In this document: positions 10,620 through 20,405 of the stretch, piece by piece | How the letters are laid out: each line of letters begins with the position of its first letter | How positions within the stretch are numbered: the first letter of the stretch is position 1 | DNA from: Gymnopus androsaceus JB14 | Lineage: Eukaryota > Basidiomycota > Agaricomycetes > Agaricales > Omphalotaceae | NCBI GenBank assembly: GCA_009733575.1 | Contig: ML769416.1 | Coordinates: forward strand, 124,001-188,000 | Reading direction: 5' to 3' | Length of the DNA stretch: 64,000 nucleotides | The notes under the pieces: generated by a model | Database searches by the model: none | What the model saw: only the letters and a program-made list of their open reading frames with translations | What the model was told of the DNA's origin: nothing | Position numbers and translations under genes: made by a program

Positions 10620-11564
10620 TCATCTCGCAGAGAGCATAGGCTGCCAAACACCGTAAGAAATTTCTTCAAGGTGATGTAGGTCTACACGATCCCAAGGAAT
10701 AGGTATATGATTGGCCTGCGCAAAATAATAAGAATCATGCATTGAGATGGAGAGGAAAAAGGCTTGCCTCAAGATAGTGAACGCACGCTCTGGAAACACG
10801 TCTCGCTAGAGTTTCTAATTGTATTCGGTCGTCGTAGGCCTCCAGCGGGATCTCATATGTTAGGGAATTGTATCCAGCCCACTATAAGATCGATATAGCA
10901 GTCATAACCAAGGATGAATCCAATGACAACTTACTCTTATTTTTAAGTAGATAGTATTCCGACCATCACCATGCAAATCGTAGACAGAGTAGTAATCGTT
11001 GTTCAATAATCTGATATGCCCTTGGGCTTCAGCCAAAGAGATACCAGCCATTATGTTGCCTCGTCGTTTGAATTTGATATTAATAGAGCTGGCGTGGCGA
11101 TATGTGTCCATGGGCGGTGGTGGAGGGACGAATGATACGGAAGAGTTTCGACGAGGACGACCCACGCTCATCGCAGAGCGTGGTCGTCGTATATCAGGGT
11201 AATAGGGATCTCGCATAGTCATATCGTCGTAAGCTGCTTATTACACACAAATTCAGCACCATGATAGTTGAGGGAAAGAATGCTCGCGTACTGGGACCCA
11301 TCATAGGCCCAACGGGATATCCACTATGCATGTCGTGCGGAGAGTACTGCTGTAATAATAATAAAAAAGACATCAGGAATGTTGTCAAAATGAGCCACAG
11401 TTGAAACGCCTCACCCCTCCATACATAGAACCGTAGCCTCCCTGGTCGTATGCATAAGGATTGCCTCCATAAGGACTACCTCCATACATGGATGGACGGC
11501 GAGACATTGAATGTGGGTTGTAAGCATCATATCCGGAATTATAGCCAGGGAATACAAGAGCCAT
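10620..11564 (-). CDS. Gly/Tyr/Pro-rich protein with conserved fungal C-terminal domain
   Basis: Unknown function. The ATG at 11562-11564 opens a low-complexity N-terminus rich in Gly, Tyr, Pro and Met (PSMYGGSPYGGNPYAYDQGG), then QYSPHDMHSGYPVGPMMGP and an Arg/Pro segment (RRPRSAMSVGRPRRNSS). A folded C-terminal domain begins near IKFKRRGNIMAGISLAEAQG and ends HIPIPWDRVDLHHLEEISYG then VWQPML. I recall this domain as a widespread fungal domain of unknown function (probably DUF6741; name not verified). Introns: 11341-11355 region, 11222-11301 region, about 10882-10934, and 10716-10767. The last has a GC donor (GAG|GCAAGC). The frame is intact with TGA at 10620-10622. Confidence 0.7.
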
Positions 11565-12819
11565 ACTAAGCTGAGGACGTCGAACGCGGCTAGCAGCGAT
11601 ATTATTGTTTTGGCATACCACCGCCTCTTATAGGCCAGCCGGGACAAAGACAATGTGGCTTTCGAAAAAACGATCAGCCTCGAGGATGGGATGCGGCTGA
11701 CAGTCAAGCAAGCAGTGGGAACCGTTAATAGGCCTGGATTGGTGCAGTAAACCGTTCTGGTAGTCGGACGCACGAAGAGTGGCTTTACGATTCCAAAGTT
11801 TCAAAGGAAGCTTTCGATTATACGGGAATTTACTCCCGTGCAGGTCTGAGCATCGTTTCGTGGTGGTTCCAAGTGAAGACCGCCGGGTCTACGGGCGTTT
11901 ATCTTAGGAATCGAAATGTCAAGAAATTAGCGAGCACGCGAGGAAACAAATGGTGGTCCAAGTAAAGGACTGGAGACATCCATGCCGATCTTTGTCTAAG
12001 CGTACTGTGAATGTAGATTGGGGTTGAGACCAGAAATTGAGACGCGGGAACGACTGCAGTATGAGGTTTGTGGTGAGTTGCTGGTGTGTGGTTCGGAACA
12101 AGTGTGGTTCGGAACAAGCAGTTGATGACGCCACACAAGACGGACACGCGGCCATGTACGATTTGACCCGACACGTTGAGCAGAAGTCAATATCACGTTC
12201 GTTCATTTCGCTGAAACACATAGTGACCTGGATCTAATGCATTACTACGCTGCGTAGTAAGGTAGACAGGTCACGCACGCATAGAGTATGCGAGGTTTCG
12301 CGCTTCCAGGATCTTAGATATCTGACATTCAAAATGCAATGTTGCTTGAGACCTAGCTTACTTGTGCATGGGAAACGGAGTTTGCTGGCTATTAAAGAAC
12401 TAAAAGAAGCTTTCGACAGACCTAGCACTTTCCAGGATCTTAGGGGCGTCCAATTCCAGGATCCCTCGACGACACATCGCTGAGTCCGAGGGACTTAACT
12501 GCGCCTTCAATGCAGAAGTTCTGACCATCGGCGGAAGTCTAGACGGGAGTCGTTCAGTTCAATTCGACCCTGTATCGATCGACCTCTCCTAGGCCTCCGG
12601 AATAGAGCCATATCAAGAATACAAAAAAACAGCAGAATGGCCTCAGAATCAGGAGTAGGAGTGCGGGACTTTATACTAGATCACAGATCGCGCTGTGGAA
12701 CCACTGGACAGGGAATCACCTGTACCATTACTAGGAACTCTATGGGAAGTTGAAGGGAACGTTCCTCCACACCTATTCTATGTTAAGAGAAGTTAGAAAA
12801 AGAGTGTAGATACTACATA
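11565..12819. other. Intergenic, no supported gene
   Basis: Only short unrelated frames are present. The segment contains a perfect 16-bp tandem repeat pair at 12086-12117 (unit gtgtggttcggaacaa) and scattered related copies of tccaggatcttag. No terminal inverted repeats or transposase-like frame could be identified, so any mobile-element origin is unproven. Confidence 0.35.
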
Positions 12820-15256
12820 TTAGTATAGATATCTGAACGAATTAGCCAGAGCTTCTTCCTGCTGCATAGAAGCGTGAACCAAACTAAAGGAAAAGTCGAT
12901 GTTAGCGGTTTACTCAAAGCCAGTCGTATCTGGTACCTACTCTGCGCTCTTCTGAAGGGTTTTCTCGCTCCTGGTGTAGGCTTCAGCTGCACCGCTATCT
13001 AATTTCTTATTTTGAGATATCAGATATTGTCGATAGCCTGCGGATATTATCGTTGAGTGGCTACTGTGACATGCAACGACGTGCTTACCAAACGCGATAA
13101 TCAGACTGAGAACCATTAAACATATCTCAGTCGCAAAGGACTGCCAGTACCGGCCACCCCACTTTGTGGGCCATAAATACGAAGTCGGTATCTAGAACCG
13201 CTGTGAAGGACCATTATAAAAATTAAGGTGGGTTGACTAACTTGTCCAATATTAGCGAATGCATTAATGAAAGCAATGGAGGCCGCCCGTTTGATGGGTG
13301 GACGAGGAATCGAGGTGCTGATCCACCCCAGGATGATGATTCCACCTGTGCGTCTCGTGAGTTCTTAATAACCTCAGAAATCGGTCCAAGCCGTACCACT
13401 GTAGCCCATGCACATTCCGAACAGTGAGATATATTTGCCAGCTACTGAGTTAGCTTTTAGAGACCGGGTGGTTAAAACACAGACAATCTTCGGAGTCATG
13501 CATGCTCTTACCAGATAAAGCAACGATATAACCAAGTATAGCGAAGCCATAGGCTCCTGAAATATGCCAGAATTTATCACCTGTTCGATCAGAGTTCCAA
13601 GAATTTGCCAGAGCATACAAAGTTGCAAAGGCCCAAGGAGGAAACGTGAGGAGTAGAGTGATCTCAGTCGAGAACCCAAGCGTGGCGGTAATAGTTGGCA
13701 TATATGAAGCGAATGAAAGTCCCATGATGTATGTGAAATACATGAAACTAAAGAGAAGCGTTAGAAACAGCAGTGGTAAGGAAAGCAATTGGAGAACTAA
13801 CGCCATTGCCCAGACTTTAATGTCACTCATAGCTAACCAAACACCTCGCAGAATTCCGGTGCCAGACTTCTCATCGGCTTCGGGGTTGTCGAGTATACCC
13901 ACATCCGTGACCAGACGGCCTTGAGCAATGACACGCTCACGATCAGAGAGCCAAGTGGTGCTGGCAAGTAAAATTGAGGTTACATGGTGATCAAACAGCA
14001 CCGAAGGAAGAAGCACCTAGATGGATAGTCGGCAAGAATAAATGGAAGCAACATTCCAAACGAGACGGTAATACTGCCTTCAATGATAAAGAGCTAGACA
14101 GTGTGAGAAACATTATGATAACGACTTGAAGATAATTACTCGGACTCACCCATCTCCACCCGCGAATCCCTCTTGCACCTTCCAGACCGGTCAAAATACC
14201 CGCAGCGAAAAGGCCACCGAGACCTAACGGGTTTTAAGAGCCTGAAGCATGCTCAAAGATATAAACACTATGCACCTTGAGCCAACATGTTTCCTGCATT
14301 CAAGCTGTGCATCGTTAGCCTTCACTCGCGATGGTCATCTGAACACCTTACAATGCAATTCTGAAACCAATCTCCTTGCGCGTATACCATCTCGACAGGT
14401 AATAGACTGCAGAAGGGTAAAAGGCAGCCTCTGAAGCAGGGTTGAGTATGTAATATAATACAGGAGAAACAAAACAAACCGACGAAGCCAAGAAAGAAAC
14501 GGCAAACAACGAGATGAGAGAAGTTGCTGCATAGCTGATCACAAGTTTAAGTCAATATACGGGCTCGGCAGTTTTGAGGGACATTACAGATGTCAGCGCA
14601 GAAATGGCACCCCAGAGGCTTACTACTAGAGCCATAAAAAGTCTGGGCTTCGGAGTTGCGTTCATGACAAGGTTACTGGGCACTTGCATCTACATCAACG
14701 ACTTCATGCTCATCCACAGGAAGAAGAAATTCGGAACACGCACGAATATATATCCAGCAAAAAGAACGGATATGCACGTTGCATACTGCGTGTCATTGAG
14801 GCTGAGGTCCGTTTGAAGACCTTGGAGTCTAGCGTTCGCAAGGTTTCCTCGCTAAAAGAGACCTGTGATCACCGCCAGTGACTCATTCCGAGTTAACTTC
14901 TGTTAACTTACGTCCTACAACGACCGTGTCATCTCAGTTCGAGTTTCAGATTGGAAGGATGGGGTACACTCACCAAGAAATTCAAAATAAAGAGCTTTAA
15001 ACGAAACGCAAGTAAGTTCTCTCGTTTTTGAACTGGAGAATTAGAAACGAACGATAACCAAAGCAGGCTGTAAATTGTCGTCAAACTCTGCCGCAGGGTG
15101 ATGCACAATATCCAGGCTTACCATGCAACGAACGTCGATCTTTCGAACCAATCGCCTTTCCTCGTGGTGATCCCATTCAGCTACTGCCCCAGCCTGAACT
15201 TCAGAGAACAAGCTGGCACCTTTCTTCGTGTCAGGAGACTCTGAACGACGAGACAT
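12820..15256 (-). CDS. MFS transporter, Dal5-like anion:cation symporter family
   Basis: Plasma-membrane proton-coupled uptake of a small organic anion is the usual role of this family (allantoate, nicotinate, pantothenate, sugar-acid permeases). The start at 15256 gives a charged leader with EERRLVRKIDVRCM, then PALVI, LFILNFL, D and RGNLANARLQGLQTDLSLND, which builds the typical TM1 LDRxNxxNA motif from four very short exons (15053-15067, 14974-14994, 14912-14914, then 14744-14851). Further landmarks: YATCISVLFAGYIF, QVPSNL, HLVVCRFFLGFVEAAFYPSA, YYLSRWYTRKEIGFR, GLEGARGIRGWRW, IEGSITVSFGMLLPFILADY, the central loop TTWLSDRERVIAQGRL, YMPTITATLGF, and IPRPPIKRAASIAFINAF. The C-terminus FRYLY followed by TAA 12820-12822 is the common ACS-family ending. 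All introns join in frame, so the gene looks functional despite more than 15 exons. It is divergent from the aldolase gene, 234 bp away. Confidence 0.85.
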
Positions 15257-15490
15257 AGTGAAAGCGAGTCGCACAAACTTGTTGGAAGTTTGCGGTCTTT
15301 ATGCAAACACATAAATGCTGAATGCTGATAAGAAAACACCGAAAACTCCACCATTGTTATCGGTCGCGGAACGGCCGGCTAAAGTATCGGATGGTCCGCG
15401 GATGGTCCGTGGATAGTTCTCGGAAGGAAGAATCGTCCCAGCTAAATCATAAATCAGATATCTAACATTCGTCTTCCTTCCCTTCCGCCC
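15257..15490. promoter_or_regulatory. Divergent promoter with two abutting CGG-N5-CCG palindromes
   Basis: The 234 bp between the MFS start and the aldolase start contains cggatggtccg at 15388-15398, immediately repeated at 15399-15409. Each unit is CGG-N5-CCG, the inverted half-site arrangement bound by Zn2Cys6 dimers. A Zn2Cys6 regulator is encoded at 20406-24207. Direct binding is inference. Confidence 0.5.
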
Positions 15491-16738
15491 ATGTCTTTAC
15501 CTACTAATGCTCCATTCTCGACTGAGACTCTCTTGGGTCTCCAGAAATTGATGGCACAGGCTAGCGCTAGCAATCCACGACGGCCGGTAGTCGGTGAGTG
15601 GGAACTTCAATGTATCGGTGTGAACGATTTTTCATTGCCAGTATCAGGCTCATGGCTGTTCCTGCCTGGTGCTTCTTTGGGTGAATCCTGATCTCTTAGT
15701 GGTGTATAATCCATGATTGATTTTATACGCATCAGCTCGGATGGTGGCTCAGATGGGTTTCGATGTGCGGCTCTTGCTTTTTATCTCAGCTTCCTTTCGT
15801 TCATCATTCATCATTCATCATAGTTCGTCCTAGTAGACTGCGAGCACGGGAACATTGCAGATGCAGATATGCATGAATCAGTCGGTGCTATCGCCGCCCA
15901 AGGAGTGTCGCCGATAGTCAGGATCCCAGCACCAGAAAACTGGATTGTGAAGAGAACGCTGGACAGCGGAGGTAAGTTGTGTACGTCTTTAGAGAACCGT
16001 GATCACAGCTAACTTGAGCTTGTTAGCGCACGGGATACTTTGTCCTATGATGTCTACTGCCGAAGAGGCGCGAAAGCTAGTATCCTATGCAAAATTCCCC
16101 GTTCCAAAAGCCCAACGAACACCCGAAGCTATTTCAGGCATTCGTGGTGCTGGTTCACCTTTTGCACCAGCAGTATTTGGCCAAGGGATGGGAGATTATA
16201 TCGCTACCGCCAATCGTAACACATTTGTTGCAGTACAAATCGAGACTGTCGAAGGATTGGAAAATTGCGAAGAGATTGCCAAAGTCGATGGAGTCGGTCA
16301 GTTAAATCTCCTCTGGTTTACAAGGTGTGATGTATCTGACGGCTTATGCAGATATGCTTTTCGTTGGGTAAGATATAAGCATTCTTCGGAATTCCCCTAA
16401 AGTGCTGAGCCGTCGGTATAGCCCGAATGATCTCTGCGCCTCCATGGGTTACCCTCCTTTGGAAAATGCTAACATTCCAGAGGTACAGGATGCTATCAAA
16501 CGTGTACTCGCAGCTGCGAAGGCAGCCGGCAAGTACACTGGAATATTGTGCATGTCAGGAGAACAAGTACGCTTTCGATTTGAACAAGGCTGTAAGTCCT
16601 AAATCATTACGAATCCCTTCTATCAACTAACTGTATCATTCCTAAATAGTCGATTTCATGAACCTAGGCGCTGATATTGTTGCTTTGGGTGCATGGAACG
16701 CCATAGAAATGGCCAAGATTAAGGACCTTCGGCCTTGA
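15491..16738 (+). CDS. HpcH/HpaI-type aldolase
   Basis: Family members are divalent-metal-dependent class II aldolases that split 2-keto-3-deoxy acids (for example 4-hydroxy-2-oxoheptanedioate or 2-keto-3-deoxyrhamnonate) into pyruvate and an aldehyde. Spliced protein: leader with TLLGLQKLMAQASASNPRRP, SGSWLFLPGASLARMVAQMG, FDFVLVDCEHGNIADADMHE, VSPIVRIPAPENWIVKRTLD, AHGILCPMMSTAEEARKLV, VAVQIETVEGLENCEEIA (metal-binding Glu in QIET), VDMLFVGPNDLCASMGYP (Asp of the second metal ligand region) and FDFMNLGADIVALGAWNAIE. Seven exons, TGA at 16736-16738; about 290 residues, as expected for the family. The short exon CTCGGATGGTGGCTCAGATG.. joins cleanly. No lesion. Substrate cannot be read from sequence; neighbours suggest a sugar acid or related keto acid. 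Confidence 0.85.
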
Positions 16739-16940
16739 ACATACTTGGCAATAACTTTGCATAATATACTTACAAGTACGAAAAAGCTTTTGGATCGTAG
16801 TCACATAAATGCCATCCTTGTGGATAAGATCTCGTCGTTAAATATGAGATTCAGTGAGTCGACTATAGCACAAAAATAAACAATCGGATCTATCTTTTAA
16901 ATGCAACCAAAATACAGCTGGTATGAAAATGAGACGACGC

Positions 16941-18506
16941 CTAGGCATCCTGTATACCCCAATCAGACCCGAACATTTCGTTGCTCTTTCCATCCATCTC
17001 ATTCATCAAAAGACGCGCACTTTCCGCTCCAGCAACTGGAAGACGCAGCCTTTTCTGCCCCTCTGGAGCAGAATGCGGTACATAACTCGGTAGAATCCCA
17101 GCCTGGAGGAGTGCAGTCGCCTGGTCCCACCAAATGTGCTCTGTCTCGGTTGTCAGACATAGACAGATTCAACTCGATAAAGATTCTCACCGTGGTACAA
17201 GCGGTCCCCTCGAATATTGATGACACCTGACATTAGATCGTCAGTGTATATTCGTGTCTTGTGTAGGTAGACTTACCCATCATTGGGATTTCGAGAAGCC
17301 TTCCGGTAGGAGGGACTCCAGGAAGAAGCCAGTCAACAACCTTGTCATGAGTCATCTTGAAAATGAACTCATCTGTCAGTATTTTATCGGTATGCTATTC
17401 TTCTTGGAGAGGGGAGAGAGACGGACCAACAACGCGGTCGCTCCCAATTGTCCTAGAAACGGGTATCATGACTGTATCCACAGGATTTCTGAATGGATAT
17501 CATTGCATGCTCACGCTGGAGAAAGGAAGAACGTACGCGAAAATGAAGTGATCTCTGTAAAAGGCGCTGAGAGCTTTGCGTCCAATACCACCCGTCATCT
17601 GTCGAGATACGTTTAGAAAAGTCATCATGGTATCAAAGGAAACGACTGCTCACAGTAGGTACGTGGTTCACGTACGGCTCGGCCTAGAGAATACATTTCT
17701 TGCGTGTTTTCCAGTTAATGACCAGTAAGCTTACCACCATTGTGCCCATGGTTTTTGCCACACTTCGCACTTCAAATTCAAAATAGACGTGCTCTTCCCA
17801 GATTGCTTCGATATCAAATATAGGGCCTCCGATAATCTTTCGGAGAAACACCAAAATGCGACTGTGTGCAAGAGTTGCTTCACCAGATGCGTAATCAGCG
17901 GCTTGGGGAAGAAGAAAATGCGGGGATTTGGAGAATTTGTGAGATGTAATGTGGGGGCCTTGGGGTATTGCGGATGAGGGAGGAAGATGGATGTACGTGG
18001 GGATGGATGGGAGTGTTTCGGGGCTACCAATAGCCACAAGACATGACAGACGGCTGTCTTGCAATTGCTGGATATGCGAAATCACTGAGGAAAGAACCTC
18101 TGGATCATATACTAGGGCGAAATTGTTTAACAATCTTAATAATCAGCACGTCTAACTCACCATAGACAGCGAATTTATCCCTTGTATCAAGCTCTTTCAG
18201 ACCCAGCAGGGATTCAATACCTTTGGTAAGAGCCTCTTCAACAGACCATCCCTCGCCGCTGGTCACACCAACGACTGCAAATCCTTCTTCCGCCCATTTC
18301 TGCACAGGCTTGGGGTCCAGTGTCTTCTCTGTGTTAGGCTTGAAGGCGGAGGACGGAGGCAGAAATACAATCATTCCTGGGCCTGTGCCTCGACGAGTAA
18401 GAGGAGGCTGAAGATATGCATTGCTACTGAGAGCTATCAAGGGGGCGGAAGGAAGTGCAACCTCTTGTTCATCGGGGGAGCTTGGATCGTAGAATGAGGG
18501 TGCCAT
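16941..18506 (-). CDS. Dienelactone-hydrolase-like domain fused to SnoaL/NTF2-like domain
   Basis: Probable lactone or ester hydrolase. The start at 18506 gives APLIALSSNAYLQPPLTRRG then GMIVFLPPSSAF and GFAVVGVTSGEGWSVEEALT. After an intron comes YDPEVLSSVISHIQQ, LSCLVAIGSPETLPS and IPTYIHLPPSS, typical of fungal dienelactone-hydrolase-like folds; the canonical nucleophile motif is not obvious. The C-terminal half has EAIWEEHVYFEFEVRSVAKT, MGTMVAEPYVNHVPT, MTGGIGRKALSAFYRDHFIF, DEFIFKMTHDKVVDWLLPGV and PPTGRLLEIPMMG, then VINIRGDRLYHEHIWWDQAT. That half is an NTF2/SnoaL-like cone domain. Introns join in frame and the TAG is at 16941-16943. The gene is divergent from the dehydrogenase gene at 18761 (254 bp spacer), suggesting co-regulation. 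Confidence 0.75.
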
Positions 18507-18760
18507 TGCAGATAATTACGCCGTAAAGTGCCTTTCAAATACTAGACATCGACCTCTTCCTCGGAAGAGATATGCTTATCTACCGAACTCGGATTCTTTT
18601 CAAGTTAGAAATGACGGATGAAACGGATGAGCCCGAGGCAGGCAAATGACGGCTCGGAAGGTAGCCGCGGGCATTCCGGTATCGGACCACATGAGTTCCT
18701 TCTAAAGACTGAAGATGAGCTTCACAGAATCAAAGTTGCTTCCCGCACATCCTTTCTATC

Positions 18761-20188
18761 ATGCTTCAACCTACGACTAACTATGCTTGCGTCCTCACAA
18801 AACCTTTGACCGTTGAAATTCAAGATGTTACGCTCCCTTCGGTTGGCCGTGAAGATGTAATGATCAAGGTCGAGTCCACAGGAATCTGTGGCAGCGATGT
18901 ATGCCAACTCTTGTTCTCAGATTGCTTAAACTCTTATATGAACACTTTGTAGTTGCATCTGTACAACCATTTTGGTATTGGTAAGGCGCTCATGAAGGCT
19001 CCCAATTCGCTGGGACATGAATCAGCGGGGGTTGTTGTCGAAGTGGGCCCCGATGTGAGAGATGTTGCGGTTGGAGACCGAGTATGCATCGAGCCTACAA
19101 TGTTCTGCAGAAAGTTCGATATTCTCTTCGTTATCTCGGATGACACTTGCTAACGATAGTCTTACCCAGATGTCACAACTGCAAAATTGGAAAGACTAAC
19201 ATCTGTCGCAAATTCAGACAGGCCGGTCTGGAGCCTACTCCAGGAAGTCAGTTGCTTGCTATATTTACTTGGTTTCCACATCCTATTGATATTCCTTGCA
19301 GCGTTATCGCAGTATTATGTCTGTGAATCAGACTTTACTGTGAAAATCCCCGACTCTTTGTCTTGGGAAGAAGCGGGATGCATACAGCCCCTTGCTATCG
19401 CTGTTCAAGTGATTATTAACGTGTTCAGACAGCTTGTTCATCCAGCTGACGATATCTTTAGTTGGCCAAGCGTGCAAAATTTGCCGCGGGACAGACTGTC
19501 GCTGTATTGTGAGCACATCTCGGATACTTAGAATTACCCTCAAGTCTTCTGACTTCCAAATTATTTAGCGGATGTGGTCCTTTGGGGGCTTTGGTGATGG
19601 CTACAGCTCGTGCTTATGGAGTCTCGAAAATCATCGCTATCGATATTTCACAAAAGCGCATTGACTTTGCGAAAAGCATGTGGGCGGACTATGGTTTTAT
19701 GTCTCCACGCAAAGAAGCCGACCAGGACTATTCAGACTGGGCTGATGCATTTAAAACTCAAGTGATGAAGGATGCTGGCCTTGATTCATGGGGAGTCGAC
19801 ATTGCCGTTGAAGCTAGTGGGGCGGAGCCCTGTATGCATGCGGGAATTGCATTTACTCATGCTGGCGGAACTTGTAAGTATCTTACAGTTTTTCCCCCTC
19901 GATTTTGGGTTTATTTTATTTTCCATTCTAGATGTTCAGGCCGGTCTAGGGCGTGCTATTAATTCTTTCCCTACTGTGGAAGTTGTTGCGAAAGAATTGG
20001 ACGTTGTCGGTTCCGTTCGGTATACTGCAGGCTGCTTCCAAACGGCAATCGGTCTAGTGGCGAGTGGAAAAGTTAATCTCAAGCCTTTGATTACCGCAGT
20101 ATTTCCTCTCTCTCGCAGTGCTGAGGCTCTAGAAGCAGTTCGTAAAGGTGAAGACCTGAAGGTCATTATCATGAATCAACAAGTGTAG
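18761..20188 (+). CDS. Zinc-dependent medium-chain dehydrogenase (sorbitol/xylitol dehydrogenase-like)
   Basis: NAD(P)-dependent oxidation of a polyol or secondary alcohol. Motifs in order: STGICGSD (catalytic Cys near residue 43), SLGHESAGVVVEVGPDV (catalytic GHE), VGDRVCIEPT, CRKCHNCKIGKTNIC (four structural-zinc cysteines), IPDSLSWEEAGCIQPLAIAV, AAGQTVAVFGCGPLGALVMA (Rossmann GxGxxG), IIAIDISQKRIDFAK, IAVEASGAEPCMHAGI and VVGSVRYTAGCFQTAIGLV. The donor after FCRK is a weak GTTCGA, but only it restores the Cys spacing. About 370 residues, intact, TAG at 20186-20188. The SDH/XDH subgroup is favoured over classical ADH by the KELDVVGSVRYT region. The adjacent regulator lies 217 bp downstream. 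Confidence 0.85.
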
Positions 20189-20405
20189 ACGCAGTAAAAA
20201 TTCATTGGGGAAATCATCTCCCCATCTCTGTACAGTGTATATAAGTAGTAGTACTAGTTACACTTGAGCTGCACTGTACATATTAACATAATGTACATAA
20301 TGTACAGTGTAAATAAACGCCCGAGCTGAGTTTCAAATTTGCCGAACAGCTTCCGAGTCCCGATCAACCTGTATCGGAAGACTCCCGTCTTGTATTCCGT
20401 CTCCG
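20189..20405. promoter_or_regulatory. Upstream region of the Zn2Cys6 gene with TGTACAGTG repeats
   Basis: The nonamer tgtacagtg occurs at 20229-20237 and 20301-20309, and its reverse complement at 20272-20280. atgtacat and atgtaca lie between the second and third. Three copies within 81 bp, in both orientations, suggest a protein-binding array or a small inverted repeat. No matching known factor is claimed. Confidence 0.35.

Noticed and set aside
12037..12428. Cluster of short frames and tccaggatctt repeats
   Set aside because: No TIRs, target duplications or transposase-like frame could be delimited, so no mobile element is called.
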